This document shows, piece by piece, positions 8,186-15,880 of a DNA stretch of 64,000 nucleotides. The stretch spans positions 90,397 to 154,396 of the forward strand of contig UQWL01000006.1 of the NCBI GenBank assembly GCA_900544715.1, in the 5' to 3' direction. The stretch's first letter is position 1. Each line of letters opens with the position of its first letter. The translations under genes were made by a program, and so were the position numbers. The DNA comes from an uncultured Oscillospiraceae bacterium. GTDB taxonomy: Bacteria > Bacillota > Clostridia > Oscillospirales > Acutalibacteraceae. The notes beneath the pieces are model-generated. The model was not told the DNA's origin and made no database searches. It saw only the letters and a program-made list of their open reading frames with translations.

Positions 8186-8344
8186 TCAGTCGCAGCCGCA
8201 GCCGCAGCCGCGTCCGCCGAACGGCGTAGCACAGCCACAGTTATTACCGCAGCCGTTGTTGCCAAAACCAACGCCGTTGTCGCAGAACAGGCAGATGAGG
8301 ATCAGGATGATGATCCAGGAATTGCAACCACCAAAACAGTTCAT
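8186..8344 (-). CDS. Cys/Gly-rich small protein, chorion/HCP-like
   Basis: This is a 52-codon gene too short for many gene finders. ATG at 8344 follows a consensus AAAGGAGG. The peptide begins MNCFGGCNSW, has a hydrophobic stretch IIILILICLF, then Asn/Gly/Cys-rich sequence, and ends RGCGCGCD. Similar small proteins, often named chorion-class high-cysteine proteins, recur in Clostridia and have no settled function; a role in sporulation has been guessed from resemblance to small Bacillus coat proteins. Upstream, CATAATAT resembles a mother-cell sigma -10 box, which is weak evidence. Confidence 0.75.
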   Translation of the reverse strand: MNCFGGCNSWIIILILICLFCDNGVGFGNNGCGNNCGCATPFGGRGCGCGCD

Positions 8345-8502
8345 CTAAGCTTCCTCCTTTCCTTGCTTACACTCCCATATTATGTGAGCAGGGCGAATGT
8401 GTTACTGATGCGGAAAACTTCTTTTGAATACGGTGCAGGGAAAAGGCATAAACTATTGGTTGCATCCAGTTGAAACAAAAACAGATGGGAGGTACGGCTA
8501 AA

Positions 8503-8712
8503 ATGGAGAGCTTCGGCGGAACAAAACCGTATTTATCTGATTTTGAAATTGCAGACGATCTGACGCCCGATCCCTTTTCAGAGGAGCCCATCAAGACCAT
8601 GCGGCATGCTGGACGGGAATCCCTGCGGGCTGAAAACCTGAAACAAAGAAAAAGAGGCCAGAAACAATCTCTTCCCCAGGCATCGGAGGATGCAGAGCCC
8701 TTGGGGGACTGA
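8503..8712 (+). CDS. hypothetical small acidic/basic protein upstream of clpC
   Basis: This is a 69-residue protein if started at ATG 8503, ten bases after GGGAGG. The N-terminal half is acidic (DFEIADDLTPDPFSEEP), the C-terminal half basic and Gln-rich (ENLKQRKRGQKQSLPQ), with no membrane segment. I recognise no family. It ends 34 bases before clpC on the same strand, so it may share the clpC transcript. It does not resemble CtsR, McsA or McsB, the usual partners of clpC in Bacillus. Confidence 0.6.
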   Translation: MESFGGTKPYLSDFEIADDLTPDPFSEEPIKTMRHAGRESLRAENLKQRKRGQKQSLPQASEDAEPLGD

Positions 8713-8746
8713 CTGGCCGCTAATAGAATGGGAGAGCAGGAGCTGT

Positions 8747-11236
8747 ATGTATAAGTTCACAGGCTTTACGGAAAAGGCGAATACCGCGCTCAACATCGCT
8801 GTGGAAACCGCAGAGGATTTGGGGCACACTTATATTGGAAGCGAGCATCTTTTGATTGGCCTTCTGCGGGATACGGGCGGCGTGGCTTGCGTTGCCCTGG
8901 CCGGGCGCGGCGCTACCGCGGCACAGGTGGAGGAGCTCATGCGAAAAACGATTGGCGTCGGCGCGCCGACCGTCCTTTCCCCAGCAGATTTTACACCGCG
9001 CTGTAAACGGATTATTGAGCTTGCAATCTTGGAGGCGCGCGGCCTGGGCCATAACTATGTGGGCACAGAGCATTTACTCATTGCGATCATCCAGGAGGGC
9101 GGGAGCTTCGCGGTTCATTTTCTCAATCAACTCGGCGTTTCCCCCCAGGATTTGCTGGCCGATTTAACCCGTGCAGTGGGCAGCAGCCTCCCCTCCGGAA
9201 CCGCATCGCAACCGGCGGCCAAAAAGGCCAAAAGCAACACCCCCACGCTCGATCAATACGGCCGCGACCTCACCCTGCTCGCCGCGCAGAACCTGATTGA
9301 TCCCGTGATCGGCAGGCAGGCGGAAATCGAGCGCGTGATGCAGATTCTCAGCCGGCGCACAAAAAACAACCCCTGCCTGATCGGGGAGCCCGGGGTTGGG
9401 AAAACGGCTGTGGCGGAGGGCCTTGCCCTGCAAATTGCGCGGGGAGAGGCAGCGGAGATGCTGCGGGATAAGCGCGTCGTCTCCCTGGATCTCACCGCCA
9501 TGGTGGCAGGCACCAAATACCGGGGCGATTTTGAAGAACGCGTGAAATCCGCGCTGGAGGAGGTCCGTAAGGCAGGGGATGTCATCCTGTTTATCGATGA
9601 AATGCATAATCTCATCGGCGCCGGCGCGGCAGAGGGCGCGGTAGACGCCGCCAATATCCTGAAACCCACGCTGGCGCGCGGGGAAATTCAAATCATCGGC
9701 GCGACAACGCTGGAGGAATACCGCCGCCACATCGAAAAAGATGCGGCGCTGGAGCGCCGTTTCCAGCCGGTTACCGTTGCGGAGCCTTCCCAGGAGGAGG
9801 CGGTCGAAATCCTCAAGGGGCTGCGGGATAAATATGAGGCACACCACCGCGTGCGGATCACGGATGAAGCGATCCAGGCTGCGGTGAAGCTTTCCTCCCG
9901 CTATATTGCAGACCGCTTCCTACCGGATAAGGCAATTGACTTAATTGATGAAGCCGCCTCGCATGTACGCATGCATGCGTACAAGGCGCCGCCTGATCTC
10001 AAGGAATTGGAGGATCGGCTGGAAACGCTACAAGCGGAAAAGGAAGCCGCCATCAATGCGCAGGAATTTGAGCGGGCCGCCAGCCTGCGGGATGAAGAAA
10101 AACAGCTCCGGCTTGATTTAACCCGCGATAAAAGTGCCTGGCAGGAGCGCTCCTCCCACACAGCGGGAGAAGTGACTGCGGCGGAAATTGCAGGGATCGT
10201 CTCCATGTGGACAGGAATCCCCGCTCAGGAGCTCACCGCGCAGGAGGGCGAACGCCTGCTGCATTTGGAGGAAGAGCTCCACCGGCGGATTGTCGGGCAG
10301 GAGGAAGCTGTTCGTGCGGTATCGCGCGCCATGCGCCGCTCCCGCGTCGGCTTGCGGGACCCGGAGCGCCCGCTCGGCTCTTTTCTATTCCTCGGCCCTA
10401 CCGGCGTTGGCAAAACAGAGCTCAGCAAAGCGCTTGCACAATCGATGTTCAGCGATGAAAATGCAATGATCCGGCTGGATATGTCAGAGTATATGGAGAA
10501 ACACACCGTTTCGAGGCTAGTGGGTTCCCCACCGGGCTACGTCGGCTATGACGACGGCGGCCAGTTGACGCAGAAGGTGCGCCGCAAGCCTTACTCCGTG
10601 CTGCTCTTCGACGAGGTGGAGAAGGCGCATCCCGATGTGTTCAATATGCTTTTGCAAATTTTGGAGGACGGCCATTTGACAGATGCCCAAGGCCGCAAGG
10701 TAAGCTTTAAAAATTGCGTCATTATTATGACCTCCAATATCGGTGCCACCCGAATCTCCAACCAGAGAAGCAGCCTCGGCTTCTCCAGCGACACCGGCGC
10801 CCAAGGGGAGGAAAAGCATATTAAGGATGCGGTCATGGGGGAACTGAAGCGGACGTTTCGCCCGGAGTTTCTCAACCGCGTAGATGATATCATCATTTTC
10901 CACCAGCTGACAAAACCGGAAATTCAGGAGATCGCGCGCAGGATGCTTGCCCAGGTTTCTCACCGAATTGGGGAGAAGGGGATCACGCTATCCTTCAGCG
11001 AAGAGGCGGTTCAAAAAATATCCGACGCCGGTTTTGACCCGGTCTATGGTGCACGGCCTCTGCGGCGCGCCATCCAATCACAGATTGAAGATCTGCTCAG
11101 CGAGGAGCTGCTCAGCGGAAAAATGAAGGAGGGGGCGCAATACCGCTGTGCTGTGCGGGAAGATGCATTCGTTTTTCTGCGGCAAAAGGCATCCACTCCA
11201 GAAAAAATTAAAAGTGGGAATTTAAAAAATATTTAA
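8747..11236 (+). CDS. clpC: ATP-dependent Clp protease ATPase subunit ClpC
   Basis: This 829-residue Hsp100 unfoldase feeds ClpP. Two Clp-N repeats (YIGSEHLLIGLL, then YVGTEHLLIAII) are followed by AAA-1 (GEPGVGKTAVAEG Walker A near residue 210, VILFIDEMHNLIGAG Walker B). A UVR-type middle segment has EFERAASLRDEEKQL. AAA-2 has GPTGVGKTELSKAL, LLFDEVEKAHPDVFN and GARPLRRAIQ. ATG 8747 follows GGAG; a longer upstream frame from 8690 lacks an SD. clpC stands alone here, without ctsR-mcsA-mcsB. Confidence 0.95.
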   Translation: MYKFTGFTEKANTALNIAVETAEDLGHTYIGSEHLLIGLLRDTGGVACVALAGRGATAAQVEELMRKTIGVGAPTVLSPADFTPRCKRIIELAILEARGLGHNYVGTEHLLIAIIQEGGSFAVHFLNQLGVSPQDLLADLTRAVGSSLPSGTASQPAAKKAKSNTPTLDQYGRDLTLLAAQNLIDPVIGRQAEIERVMQILSRRTKNNPCLIGEPGVGKTAVAEGLALQIARGEAAEMLRDKRVVSLDLTAMVAGTKYRGDFEERVKSALEEVRKAGDVILFIDEMHNLIGAGAAEGAVDAANILKPTLARGEIQIIGATTLEEYRRHIEKDAALERRFQPVTVAEPSQEEAVEILKGLRDKYEAHHRVRITDEAIQAAVKLSSRYIADRFLPDKAIDLIDEAASHVRMHAYKAPPDLKELEDRLETLQAEKEAAINAQEFERAASLRDEEKQLRLDLTRDKSAWQERSSHTAGEVTAAEIAGIVSMWTGIPAQELTAQEGERLLHLEEELHRRIVGQEEAVRAVSRAMRRSRVGLRDPERPLGSFLFLGPTGVGKTELSKALAQSMFSDENAMIRLDMSEYMEKHTVSRLVGSPPGYVGYDDGGQLTQKVRRKPYSVLLFDEVEKAHPDVFNMLLQILEDGHLTDAQGRKVSFKNCVIIMTSNIGATRISNQRSSLGFSSDTGAQGEEKHIKDAVMGELKRTFRPEFLNRVDDIIIFHQLTKPEIQEIARRMLAQVSHRIGEKGITLSFSEEAVQKISDAGFDPVYGARPLRRAIQSQIEDLLSEELLSGKMKEGAQYRCAVREDAFVFLRQKASTPEKIKSGNLKNI

Positions 11237-11244
11237 GATTTCTA

Positions 11245-11273
11245 TTGTATCTGTTTCAGGCAAATGATAAAAT
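11245..11273 (+). promoter_or_regulatory. promoter-like element just after clpC
   Basis: TTGTAT at 11245-11250, a 17-base spacer, TAAAAT at 11268-11273. It starts 9 bases after the clpC stop and points at the terminator at 11342. No gene of useful size lies between. Confidence 0.45.
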
Positions 11274-11279
11274 AGTTTC

Positions 11280-11382
11280 AAACGGAACCGTTTAAAACAT
11301 TTGTTATCTATAGAATCCTGGTCAGGTTCTGGATGATAGTGAAAACGGCAGCCCCCATCCACCGTGGGGCTGCCGTTTTCGT
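11280..11382 (+). ncRNA. candidate small RNA between clpC and its terminator
   Basis: A transcript from the promoter at 11245-11273 to the terminator at 11342-11380 would be about 100 bases. It contains AAACGG-AA-CCGTTT (11280-11293), a short hairpin around CCTG-GT-CAGG, and the terminator stem. There is no credible ORF. It may instead be only the clpC 3' end with its terminator. Confidence 0.35.
11342..11380 (+). terminator. bidirectional terminator between clpC and the spoIIP run
   Basis: AAAACGGCAGCCCC and GGGGCTGCCGTTTT form a perfect 14-bp stem with a ten-base loop. The flanking T and A tracts let it serve both converging units. Confidence 0.8.
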
Positions 11383-11459
11383 TTATCATTTCGGAGAATC
11401 AAGCAACTGGAGCAGTCCGCATCCGCTGCCCTTCCGGTCATATAACCCATAGTGGTATT

Positions 11460-11798
11460 TTAAAAGCTGGCGGAAACCAGCGCCACACCGGATTCTATTA
11501 CCTCCCAGAGGCAGTGCATCGGAGCGGAAAAAATGAAAAACACATCAGGCAGGCACTTCTGCGCCCACTGTGCATACCTGCGTTCCATCAACCAATAGCT
11601 GCTGCCTGTTTGCAGGTGAAGGCCATCCGGCTGATCCAAAATGAGGCGGACGCGGGCGGCGTCTTCATTGAAGCTGAGGGCTCTTGTGTTAAGCTGTGCG
11701 CTCATGGTGCCCCAGATCAGCGCTGTAATACACAGGCCGATGATCAAAAACAATCCGTATCTGCGCAGATTTTTTTCTAGTCCTGTTTTAGATGGCAT
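11460..11798 (-). CDS. hypothetical single-pass membrane protein
   Basis: This 112-residue protein has a basic N-terminus (TGLEKNLRRYG), one hydrophobic helix (LFLIIGLCITALIWGTM) and a predicted extracytoplasmic part of about 70 residues with RVRLILDQPDGLHLQTGS. No known domain is recognised. GAGGGA precedes the ATG by seven bases. It begins 13 bases after the spoIIP stop and so probably shares its transcript, which suggests but does not show a sporulation link. Confidence 0.6.
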   Translation of the reverse strand: MPSKTGLEKNLRRYGLFLIIGLCITALIWGTMSAQLNTRALSFNEDAARVRLILDQPDGLHLQTGSSYWLMERRYAQWAQKCLPDVFFIFSAPMHCLWEVIESGVALVSASF

Positions 11799-11811
11799 TT
11801 CAATATCCCTC

Positions 11812-13008
11812 TTATTTTTTTATCACATAGTTTTCTAAAAGCTGAGCGAGCGCCTTTCCGAGCATCCTGCCGGAATAGGCCGCTTCATCCAATGTATTGG
11901 AGTCGCTTCCCATCTCCAAAAGCAGAGAGCAGTGCGACTTATGCATATTATACTGCCTGTTGCAGAAATAAAGCGGTCGCATCAACCCTGGGTAGCTCTC
12001 CTCACAAATCTTTTGCAGCTGCGTTGCAAACCGCAGGTTGTAACGCCAATCGGGGAAATCTGTCACGCCCCCGCCTTCACAGCCGGATATAATCATGATC
12101 TGCGCGGCTTTTTTCCCATTGATCGTGGCAACCGGTTTGATCCGGGTCGTATCGTTGGTTTGGATCGCATCGCGGTGGATATCAAGCAGCACCTGAAGCT
12201 GTGGGTATTTTTTCTGATAGGCCTCGATTGCATCCTCAGAGCGGTAATACGCCCCATTATAGGTAGCATCATAAATTTTGGTATCGTGGATCACGGCAAA
12301 CCCGGCAGCCTCCAGCTGCGCAACAATTTCATCTCCAACGCGCACCATATTGCGGGTTGCCAGGTTGCTGCGGGTTTGGTAGCTTTTCGTAAACCAATCG
12401 GTATCCAGCATTTGATAACTTTCCGTTGTATGCGTGTGGTAGATGAGGATGGCGGGCTTGGTTTTATCCTCTATTTTCAGATCCACCGGCTCGGCCAACA
12501 CTTTTTTAATATCCATTTTCTGGCTGGTTCTGTTTTGGACAGCCACCTTCCCATAAACCGTGGTTGCACCGGAATTATCATATTGCCGGGAGACGATCTT
12601 CCCATCGTGGGAGGCGTTGGCGAGCTGCTTCTTCGCCTCATCGATCAGCTTTTGGATATCGTTGGGCGTTTTTGCAAAATCCGCTTCCGCCACCGCTTTT
12701 GGTGTGCTCTGCTGCGCCCGTGTGGTGGTGCGCGTTGCCTCAGATGAGGCTACGGAGGCAGGCAGTTCGTTCTGCGGGAGTTCCCCTGTTTTAATCTCCT
12801 CCATCTGCCCGCGCAGGAGGCTGGAACCGCCCTCCGGGAGAGCCATTCCTGCGCTTGCCAACACCACCGGCAGCAGTTTTTCCCCGATTTTAGGTGCGGC
12901 CACAGCGGAAGCGACCACGAGGGTAATGGATAGGATGCAGATTCCAATTCCTTTCACGGAGCTAATCGTGGCTCCGCTCTTTTTTCGACGCGTACGTGTG
13001 ATTTTCAA
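11812..13008 (-). CDS. spoIIP: stage II sporulation protein P
   Basis: This 398-residue membrane-anchored peptidoglycan amidase/endopeptidase works with SpoIID and SpoIIM during engulfment. The N-terminal helix (GICILSITLVVASAVAA) is followed by a Ser/Thr-rich linker. The catalytic domain begins near residue 185: AILIYHTHTTESYQ supplies zinc-ligand His residues, LDIHRDAIQ another, and LLLEMGSDSNTLDEA near the end the conserved Glu. The start is TTG at 13008, eight bases after GGAGG. It follows gpr by 131 bases, the same order as in Bacillus. Confidence 0.93.
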   Translation of the reverse strand: MKITRTRRKKSGATISSVKGIGICILSITLVVASAVAAPKIGEKLLPVVLASAGMALPEGGSSLLRGQMEEIKTGELPQNELPASVASSEATRTTTRAQQSTPKAVAEADFAKTPNDIQKLIDEAKKQLANASHDGKIVSRQYDNSGATTVYGKVAVQNRTSQKMDIKKVLAEPVDLKIEDKTKPAILIYHTHTTESYQMLDTDWFTKSYQTRSNLATRNMVRVGDEIVAQLEAAGFAVIHDTKIYDATYNGAYYRSEDAIEAYQKKYPQLQVLLDIHRDAIQTNDTTRIKPVATINGKKAAQIMIISGCEGGGVTDFPDWRYNLRFATQLQKICEESYPGLMRPLYFCNRQYNMHKSHCSLLLEMGSDSNTLDEAAYSGRMLGKALAQLLENYVIKK

Positions 13009-13139
13009 AATTGGTTCCTCCGTGGCTCCGAAAGCATCCGGTGGGCCGGTATTCCGGCTGCCGCACGCTCTGTATCGAGGGCTTTGAAAGCCCTCCGTAT
13101 TTCATTGCTATGCGGAGAACACACGATTTATACGCATCC

Positions 13140-14033
13140 TCAGCTGGTAATGGACAAGAGATCCTCCGCTGAGAGGGAGGGCTGCAAAGCGCAGTTGATG
13201 CTGAGCGCAACCAGGCGGGCGGCACGCTCCACGAGCAAGTCGATCTCACGGGGTGTCACCATCATCGCCGTTCCGCGCGGCTCCATCAGCTCCCGCAGCT
13301 TTGCCTCTTCCTCCTCGGCCTTTCCCTCTCCCAACAGATCGATGGCCAGCGTGGCTGCGTCCACGACCGTCGGCACCCCGATAGCGATCACCGGCACGCC
13401 TACGGTCTCCTGGTTGAGCGCCGTCCGGGCGTTGCCGACGCCGGAGCCGGGTGTGATCCCCGTATTACTCATCTGGATGGTGCACCCCAGCCGGGAGAGC
13501 CTCCTGGCCGCCAGAGCGTCTACCGTGATCACGGCGGCGGGGCGGACCACCTGGGCGACACCGGCAATAATCTCTCCCGTTTCAATTCCCGTTTGGCCCA
13601 GCACCCCTGGCAGCAGCCCCGCAACCGGGCGCAGATGCTCCATCCCGATTGACCGGGCAAGCTCCGGGCCAATATGACGGGTTGCCAAAACCCGCTCCCC
13701 CGCCAAAGGGCCGAGCGCATCCGGCGTGATATGGTCGTTCCCGATCCCCGCAACCAGCACAAGCCCTTCCTCCGGCAGCAGAGCGCGCAATTCATCTGCA
13801 ACGGCGGTGAGCCTGCCATCCAGCAGTTCCGCATCGGCGGAGAAGGGCGGAACCTCCACCGTGATATAGCTGCCCACCGGTTTGCCAATCGCCTGGGCGC
13901 CCTGTTCTGTTTGCACTTCAATTGCCGTGACGCACACATTGCCGGATTGATTGACGCGTGATTTCACTCCTGGTATCTCCCGGTCTGTCAGCAGCTCGCG
14001 GCGTTCCAGCGCCAGATCTGTTCGAAAATCCAA
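13140..14033 (-). CDS. gpr: germination protease GPR (spore protease)
   Basis: GPR degrades small acid-soluble spore proteins at germination and is made as a zymogen. The start chosen is TTG 14033, six bases after GGGGAG, giving 297 residues and the family start DFRTDLALERREL. A longer frame to 14102 lacks an SD. Motifs: REIPGVKSRV near the propeptide cleavage region, VEVPPFSADAELL, VLVAGIGNDHITPDALGP, TRHIGPEL, and VVRPAAVITVDALAAR with SNTGITPGSGVGN. It is divergent from rpsT and upstream of spoIIP. Confidence 0.93.
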   Translation of the reverse strand: MDFRTDLALERRELLTDREIPGVKSRVNQSGNVCVTAIEVQTEQGAQAIGKPVGSYITVEVPPFSADAELLDGRLTAVADELRALLPEEGLVLVAGIGNDHITPDALGPLAGERVLATRHIGPELARSIGMEHLRPVAGLLPGVLGQTGIETGEIIAGVAQVVRPAAVITVDALAARRLSRLGCTIQMSNTGITPGSGVGNARTALNQETVGVPVIAIGVPTVVDAATLAIDLLGEGKAEEEEAKLRELMEPRGTAMMVTPREIDLLVERAARLVALSINCALQPSLSAEDLLSITS

Positions 14034-14146
14034 ATTATTCTCCCCTTTCCCCCGCTTCTTTCCGGGCTTTTCCTGATTTAGTATGCGCTTTTTACGTCCC
14101 ATTTATCATCAAAGCGCAAAACAGCGGCGATTTTGCAAAAAAGAGC

Positions 14147-14175
14147 TTGCTTTTTATATGGGTTCATGCTATTAT
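14147..14175 (+). promoter_or_regulatory. rpsT promoter
   Basis: TTGCTT at 14147-14152, a 17-base spacer, TATTAT at 14170-14175, about 36 bases ahead of the rpsT start. Confidence 0.75.
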
Positions 14176-14210
14176 AATTACCTGCATGACAAGCTAAAGG
14201 AGGTGTGACG

Positions 14211-14471
14211 ATGCCTAACATCAAATCAGCAAAAAAGCGCGTTCTCGTCAATCGGACAAAAGCGCAGCGCAATAAGTCCCGCAATTCTGCTTTGAAAACC
14301 GCGATCAAAAAGGCCAACGCGGCAATTGAAGCCAATGCGGCGGATAAGGAGCAGGCGGTTCAGATTGCCGTTAAGAAGATCGACCAAGCGGCGGCAAAGA
14401 ACCTGATCCATAAGAACAATGCTGCCCGTAAAAAGTCCGCTCTTGCTTGTAAGCTGAATGCCTCCAAATAA
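14211..14471 (+). CDS. rpsT: 30S ribosomal protein S20
   Basis: This 86-residue protein begins MPNIKSAKKRVLVN and is Lys/Ala-rich throughout (AQRNKSRNSALKTAIKKAN, IHKNNAARKKSALACKLN), as expected of S20, which binds the 5' domain of 16S rRNA. ATG 14211 follows AAAGGAGGTG. It is transcribed alone, with its own promoter and terminator, divergent from gpr. Confidence 0.97.
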   Translation: MPNIKSAKKRVLVNRTKAQRNKSRNSALKTAIKKANAAIEANAADKEQAVQIAVKKIDQAAAKNLIHKNNAARKKSALACKLNASK

Positions 14472-14488
14472 GAACCAGCGAACGTTGC

Positions 14489-14523
14489 AAACCCGCCAGC
14501 CCTCAGAGGCAGGGCGGGTTTTC
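14489..14523 (+). terminator. rpsT terminator
   Basis: AAACCCGCC pairs with GGCGGGTTT, with an internal CCCT/AGGG extension, followed by TTTTC. Confidence 0.8.
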
Positions 14524-14588
14524 GGTTTCTTTCTTGTGACTGGCAGTAAATACCGAAAGATCTGCGGCAAAAGTTCCAATTAATTTCA

Positions 14589-14617
14589 TTGACTTTTGAT
14601 ACAGAGGCGGTTATAAT
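14589..14617 (+). promoter_or_regulatory. near-consensus promoter of the small membrane gene
   Basis: TTGACT at 14589-14594, a 17-base spacer, TATAAT at 14612-14617. It is among the closest matches to consensus in the window. Confidence 0.8.
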
Positions 14618-14664
14618 CTTAGTCATACGGAATGCCCAAATTTTTATGCGGAGGTGCACGAAAA

Positions 14665-14853
14665 ATGAAAGTTTTGAAGAAAATTTTGAAGGTTTTTGCG
14701 ATTATCGCAGCAATTGCCGGTGCGGCAGCAGCGATTTATTTTGCCATTCAGAAACTAACGGGTGGTAAAAGCACGGCGGCGGAAGACGATTTTGAAAACT
14801 ATGTCTCCTGCTCCTGCTGCGACGACGATTTCATTTCCGAAACGGTCGCTTAA
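14665..14853 (+). CDS. small membrane protein with acidic Cys-rich tail
   Basis: This 62-residue protein starts at ATG 14665 after GGAGGTG. The basic start MKVLKKILKVF is followed by an Ala-rich helix (AIIAAIAGAAAAIYFAIQKL) and a short soluble tail with EDDFENYVSCSCCDDDF, in which three Cys are clustered between acidic residues. I recognise no named family. It stands alone with a strong promoter and terminator, so it is probably well expressed. Confidence 0.72.
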   Translation: MKVLKKILKVFAIIAAIAGAAAAIYFAIQKLTGGKSTAAEDDFENYVSCSCCDDDFISETVA

Positions 14854-14873
14854 CGCCACCCCCGAAACAAAAC

Positions 14874-14920
14874 GAAACTGCTTTTCCGCCGGGAGGCGGG
14901 AAGGCAGTTTTTTCTTTTTT
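14874..14920 (+). terminator. terminator of the small membrane gene
   Basis: The AACTGC/GCAGTT outer stem and CGCC/GGCG inner stem are followed by TTTTTTCTTTTTT. Confidence 0.75.
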
Positions 14921-15016
14921 AGCTTAGAAAACCAAAAGAGCCTCCCTCCTCGTGCTGCCTGGCATCAAAACGTACTTACCCGACCGATTTTTACCGCCGC
15001 TTGGTTTGTGAAACAG

Positions 15017-15073
15017 TTGACAATTCAGAAGAAACTGATATAATGATGCTGAAATGTATCATATGAGACATTT
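15017..15073 (+). promoter_or_regulatory. promoter with Crp/Fnr-type operator at +1
   Basis: TTGACA (15017-15022), a 16-base spacer, TATAAT (15039-15044), then AAATGT-N10-ACATTT (15052-15073). The last is a symmetric site of the size bound by Crp/Fnr dimers, placed just downstream of the expected transcription start. A bound dimer there would block transcription, so the regulator encoded next probably represses itself. Confidence 0.75.
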
Positions 15074-15087
15074 TAGGAGGCAAACAA

Positions 15088-15795
15088 ATGAAAAGGGACC
15101 CTATGGAAACGGCAGCTACCCTGCTGGCGTCCAGCCCAATTTTTCAGGGAGCAATTCCCCAGGAGCTACTGGCGCTTCTGAGCCACGGCGGCGCGTCGCT
15201 CCATGCCTTTCAACGCGGGGAAACGCTCTGCCTGCCCGGCGCCCATAATGATTGCCTCGGCATGCTCGTGGAGGGCAGCGCGCAAGTGAGCAAAGGAGGC
15301 GTCAACCACCCTGTGCTGATGAGCACATTGCAACAGGGTGACCTGTTTGGAGCTGTTACCCTGTATGGGTCGCACGATTACTTCGTCACGCGGGTGATCA
15401 CCCGCTCGCCCTGTACGGCGCTGTTTTTATCGCGGGAGCTTGTCGATACGCTTCTGATGCACGAGCCTCGCTTTGCCCGGCAATATATCGCCTATCTGTC
15501 AGACCGCATTTATTTTCTCAACAGTAAGATCGACGCCTTCACCGGCGGCTCCGCTGAAAGCCGGCTTGCCGCTTATTTAATGGCCAATCTCGCGCAGGAG
15601 GATACAGAAGCACCCTGCGTGCGCATACGCACCAGCATGAATCAGCTGACGCAGTCGCTTGATATTGCCCGCGCATCCCTTTACAGGGCGTTTGAGCAGT
15701 TGGAAGAGGCGGGCGCAATCCGGCGGGAGGGCCGGGTGGTTTCGATTCTGGATCAGCAGAAACTGCGCGAATGCTGTGAAAGCTGTGAAGGCTGA
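15088..15795 (+). CDS. Crp/Fnr family transcription regulator
   Basis: This 235-residue protein has an N-terminal cyclic-nucleotide-binding-type beta barrel (GMLVEGSAQVSKGG, LQQGDLFGAVTLYGSHDYF), a long dimer helix (ARQYIAYLSDRIYFLNSKI), and a C-terminal winged helix with TSMNQLTQSLDIARASLYRA as recognition region. No N-terminal Cys cluster for an Fnr iron-sulfur centre is present, but the tail ends ECCESCEG. GGAGG precedes ATG 15088. The gene lies directly upstream of an SsuABC-like importer on the same strand, and probably controls it. Confidence 0.88.
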   Translation: MKRDPMETAATLLASSPIFQGAIPQELLALLSHGGASLHAFQRGETLCLPGAHNDCLGMLVEGSAQVSKGGVNHPVLMSTLQQGDLFGAVTLYGSHDYFVTRVITRSPCTALFLSRELVDTLLMHEPRFARQYIAYLSDRIYFLNSKIDAFTGGSAESRLAAYLMANLAQEDTEAPCVRIRTSMNQLTQSLDIARASLYRAFEQLEEAGAIRREGRVVSILDQQKLRECCESCEG

Positions 15796-15816
15796 ATCAA
15801 AAGCGTTATCCCCGTT

Positions 15817-15836
15817 TTTCGCCCAAACGGGCGAAA
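15817..15836 (+). promoter_or_regulatory. hairpin between regulator and importer genes
   Basis: TTTCGCCC-AAAC-GGGCGAAA forms a perfect 8-bp stem in the 85-base gap. No T run follows, so it is more likely a processing or mRNA-stability element, perhaps setting different levels for regulator and binding protein, than a full terminator. Confidence 0.5.
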
Positions 15837-15880
15837 GGCGTTGGCATAAAGTTTGATACACATGAAAGAAGGATTTAAAA

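Noticed and set aside
9164..9847. Long open frame antisense to clpC
   Set aside because: It mirrors the strong codon bias of clpC, has no SD and no recognisable domain.
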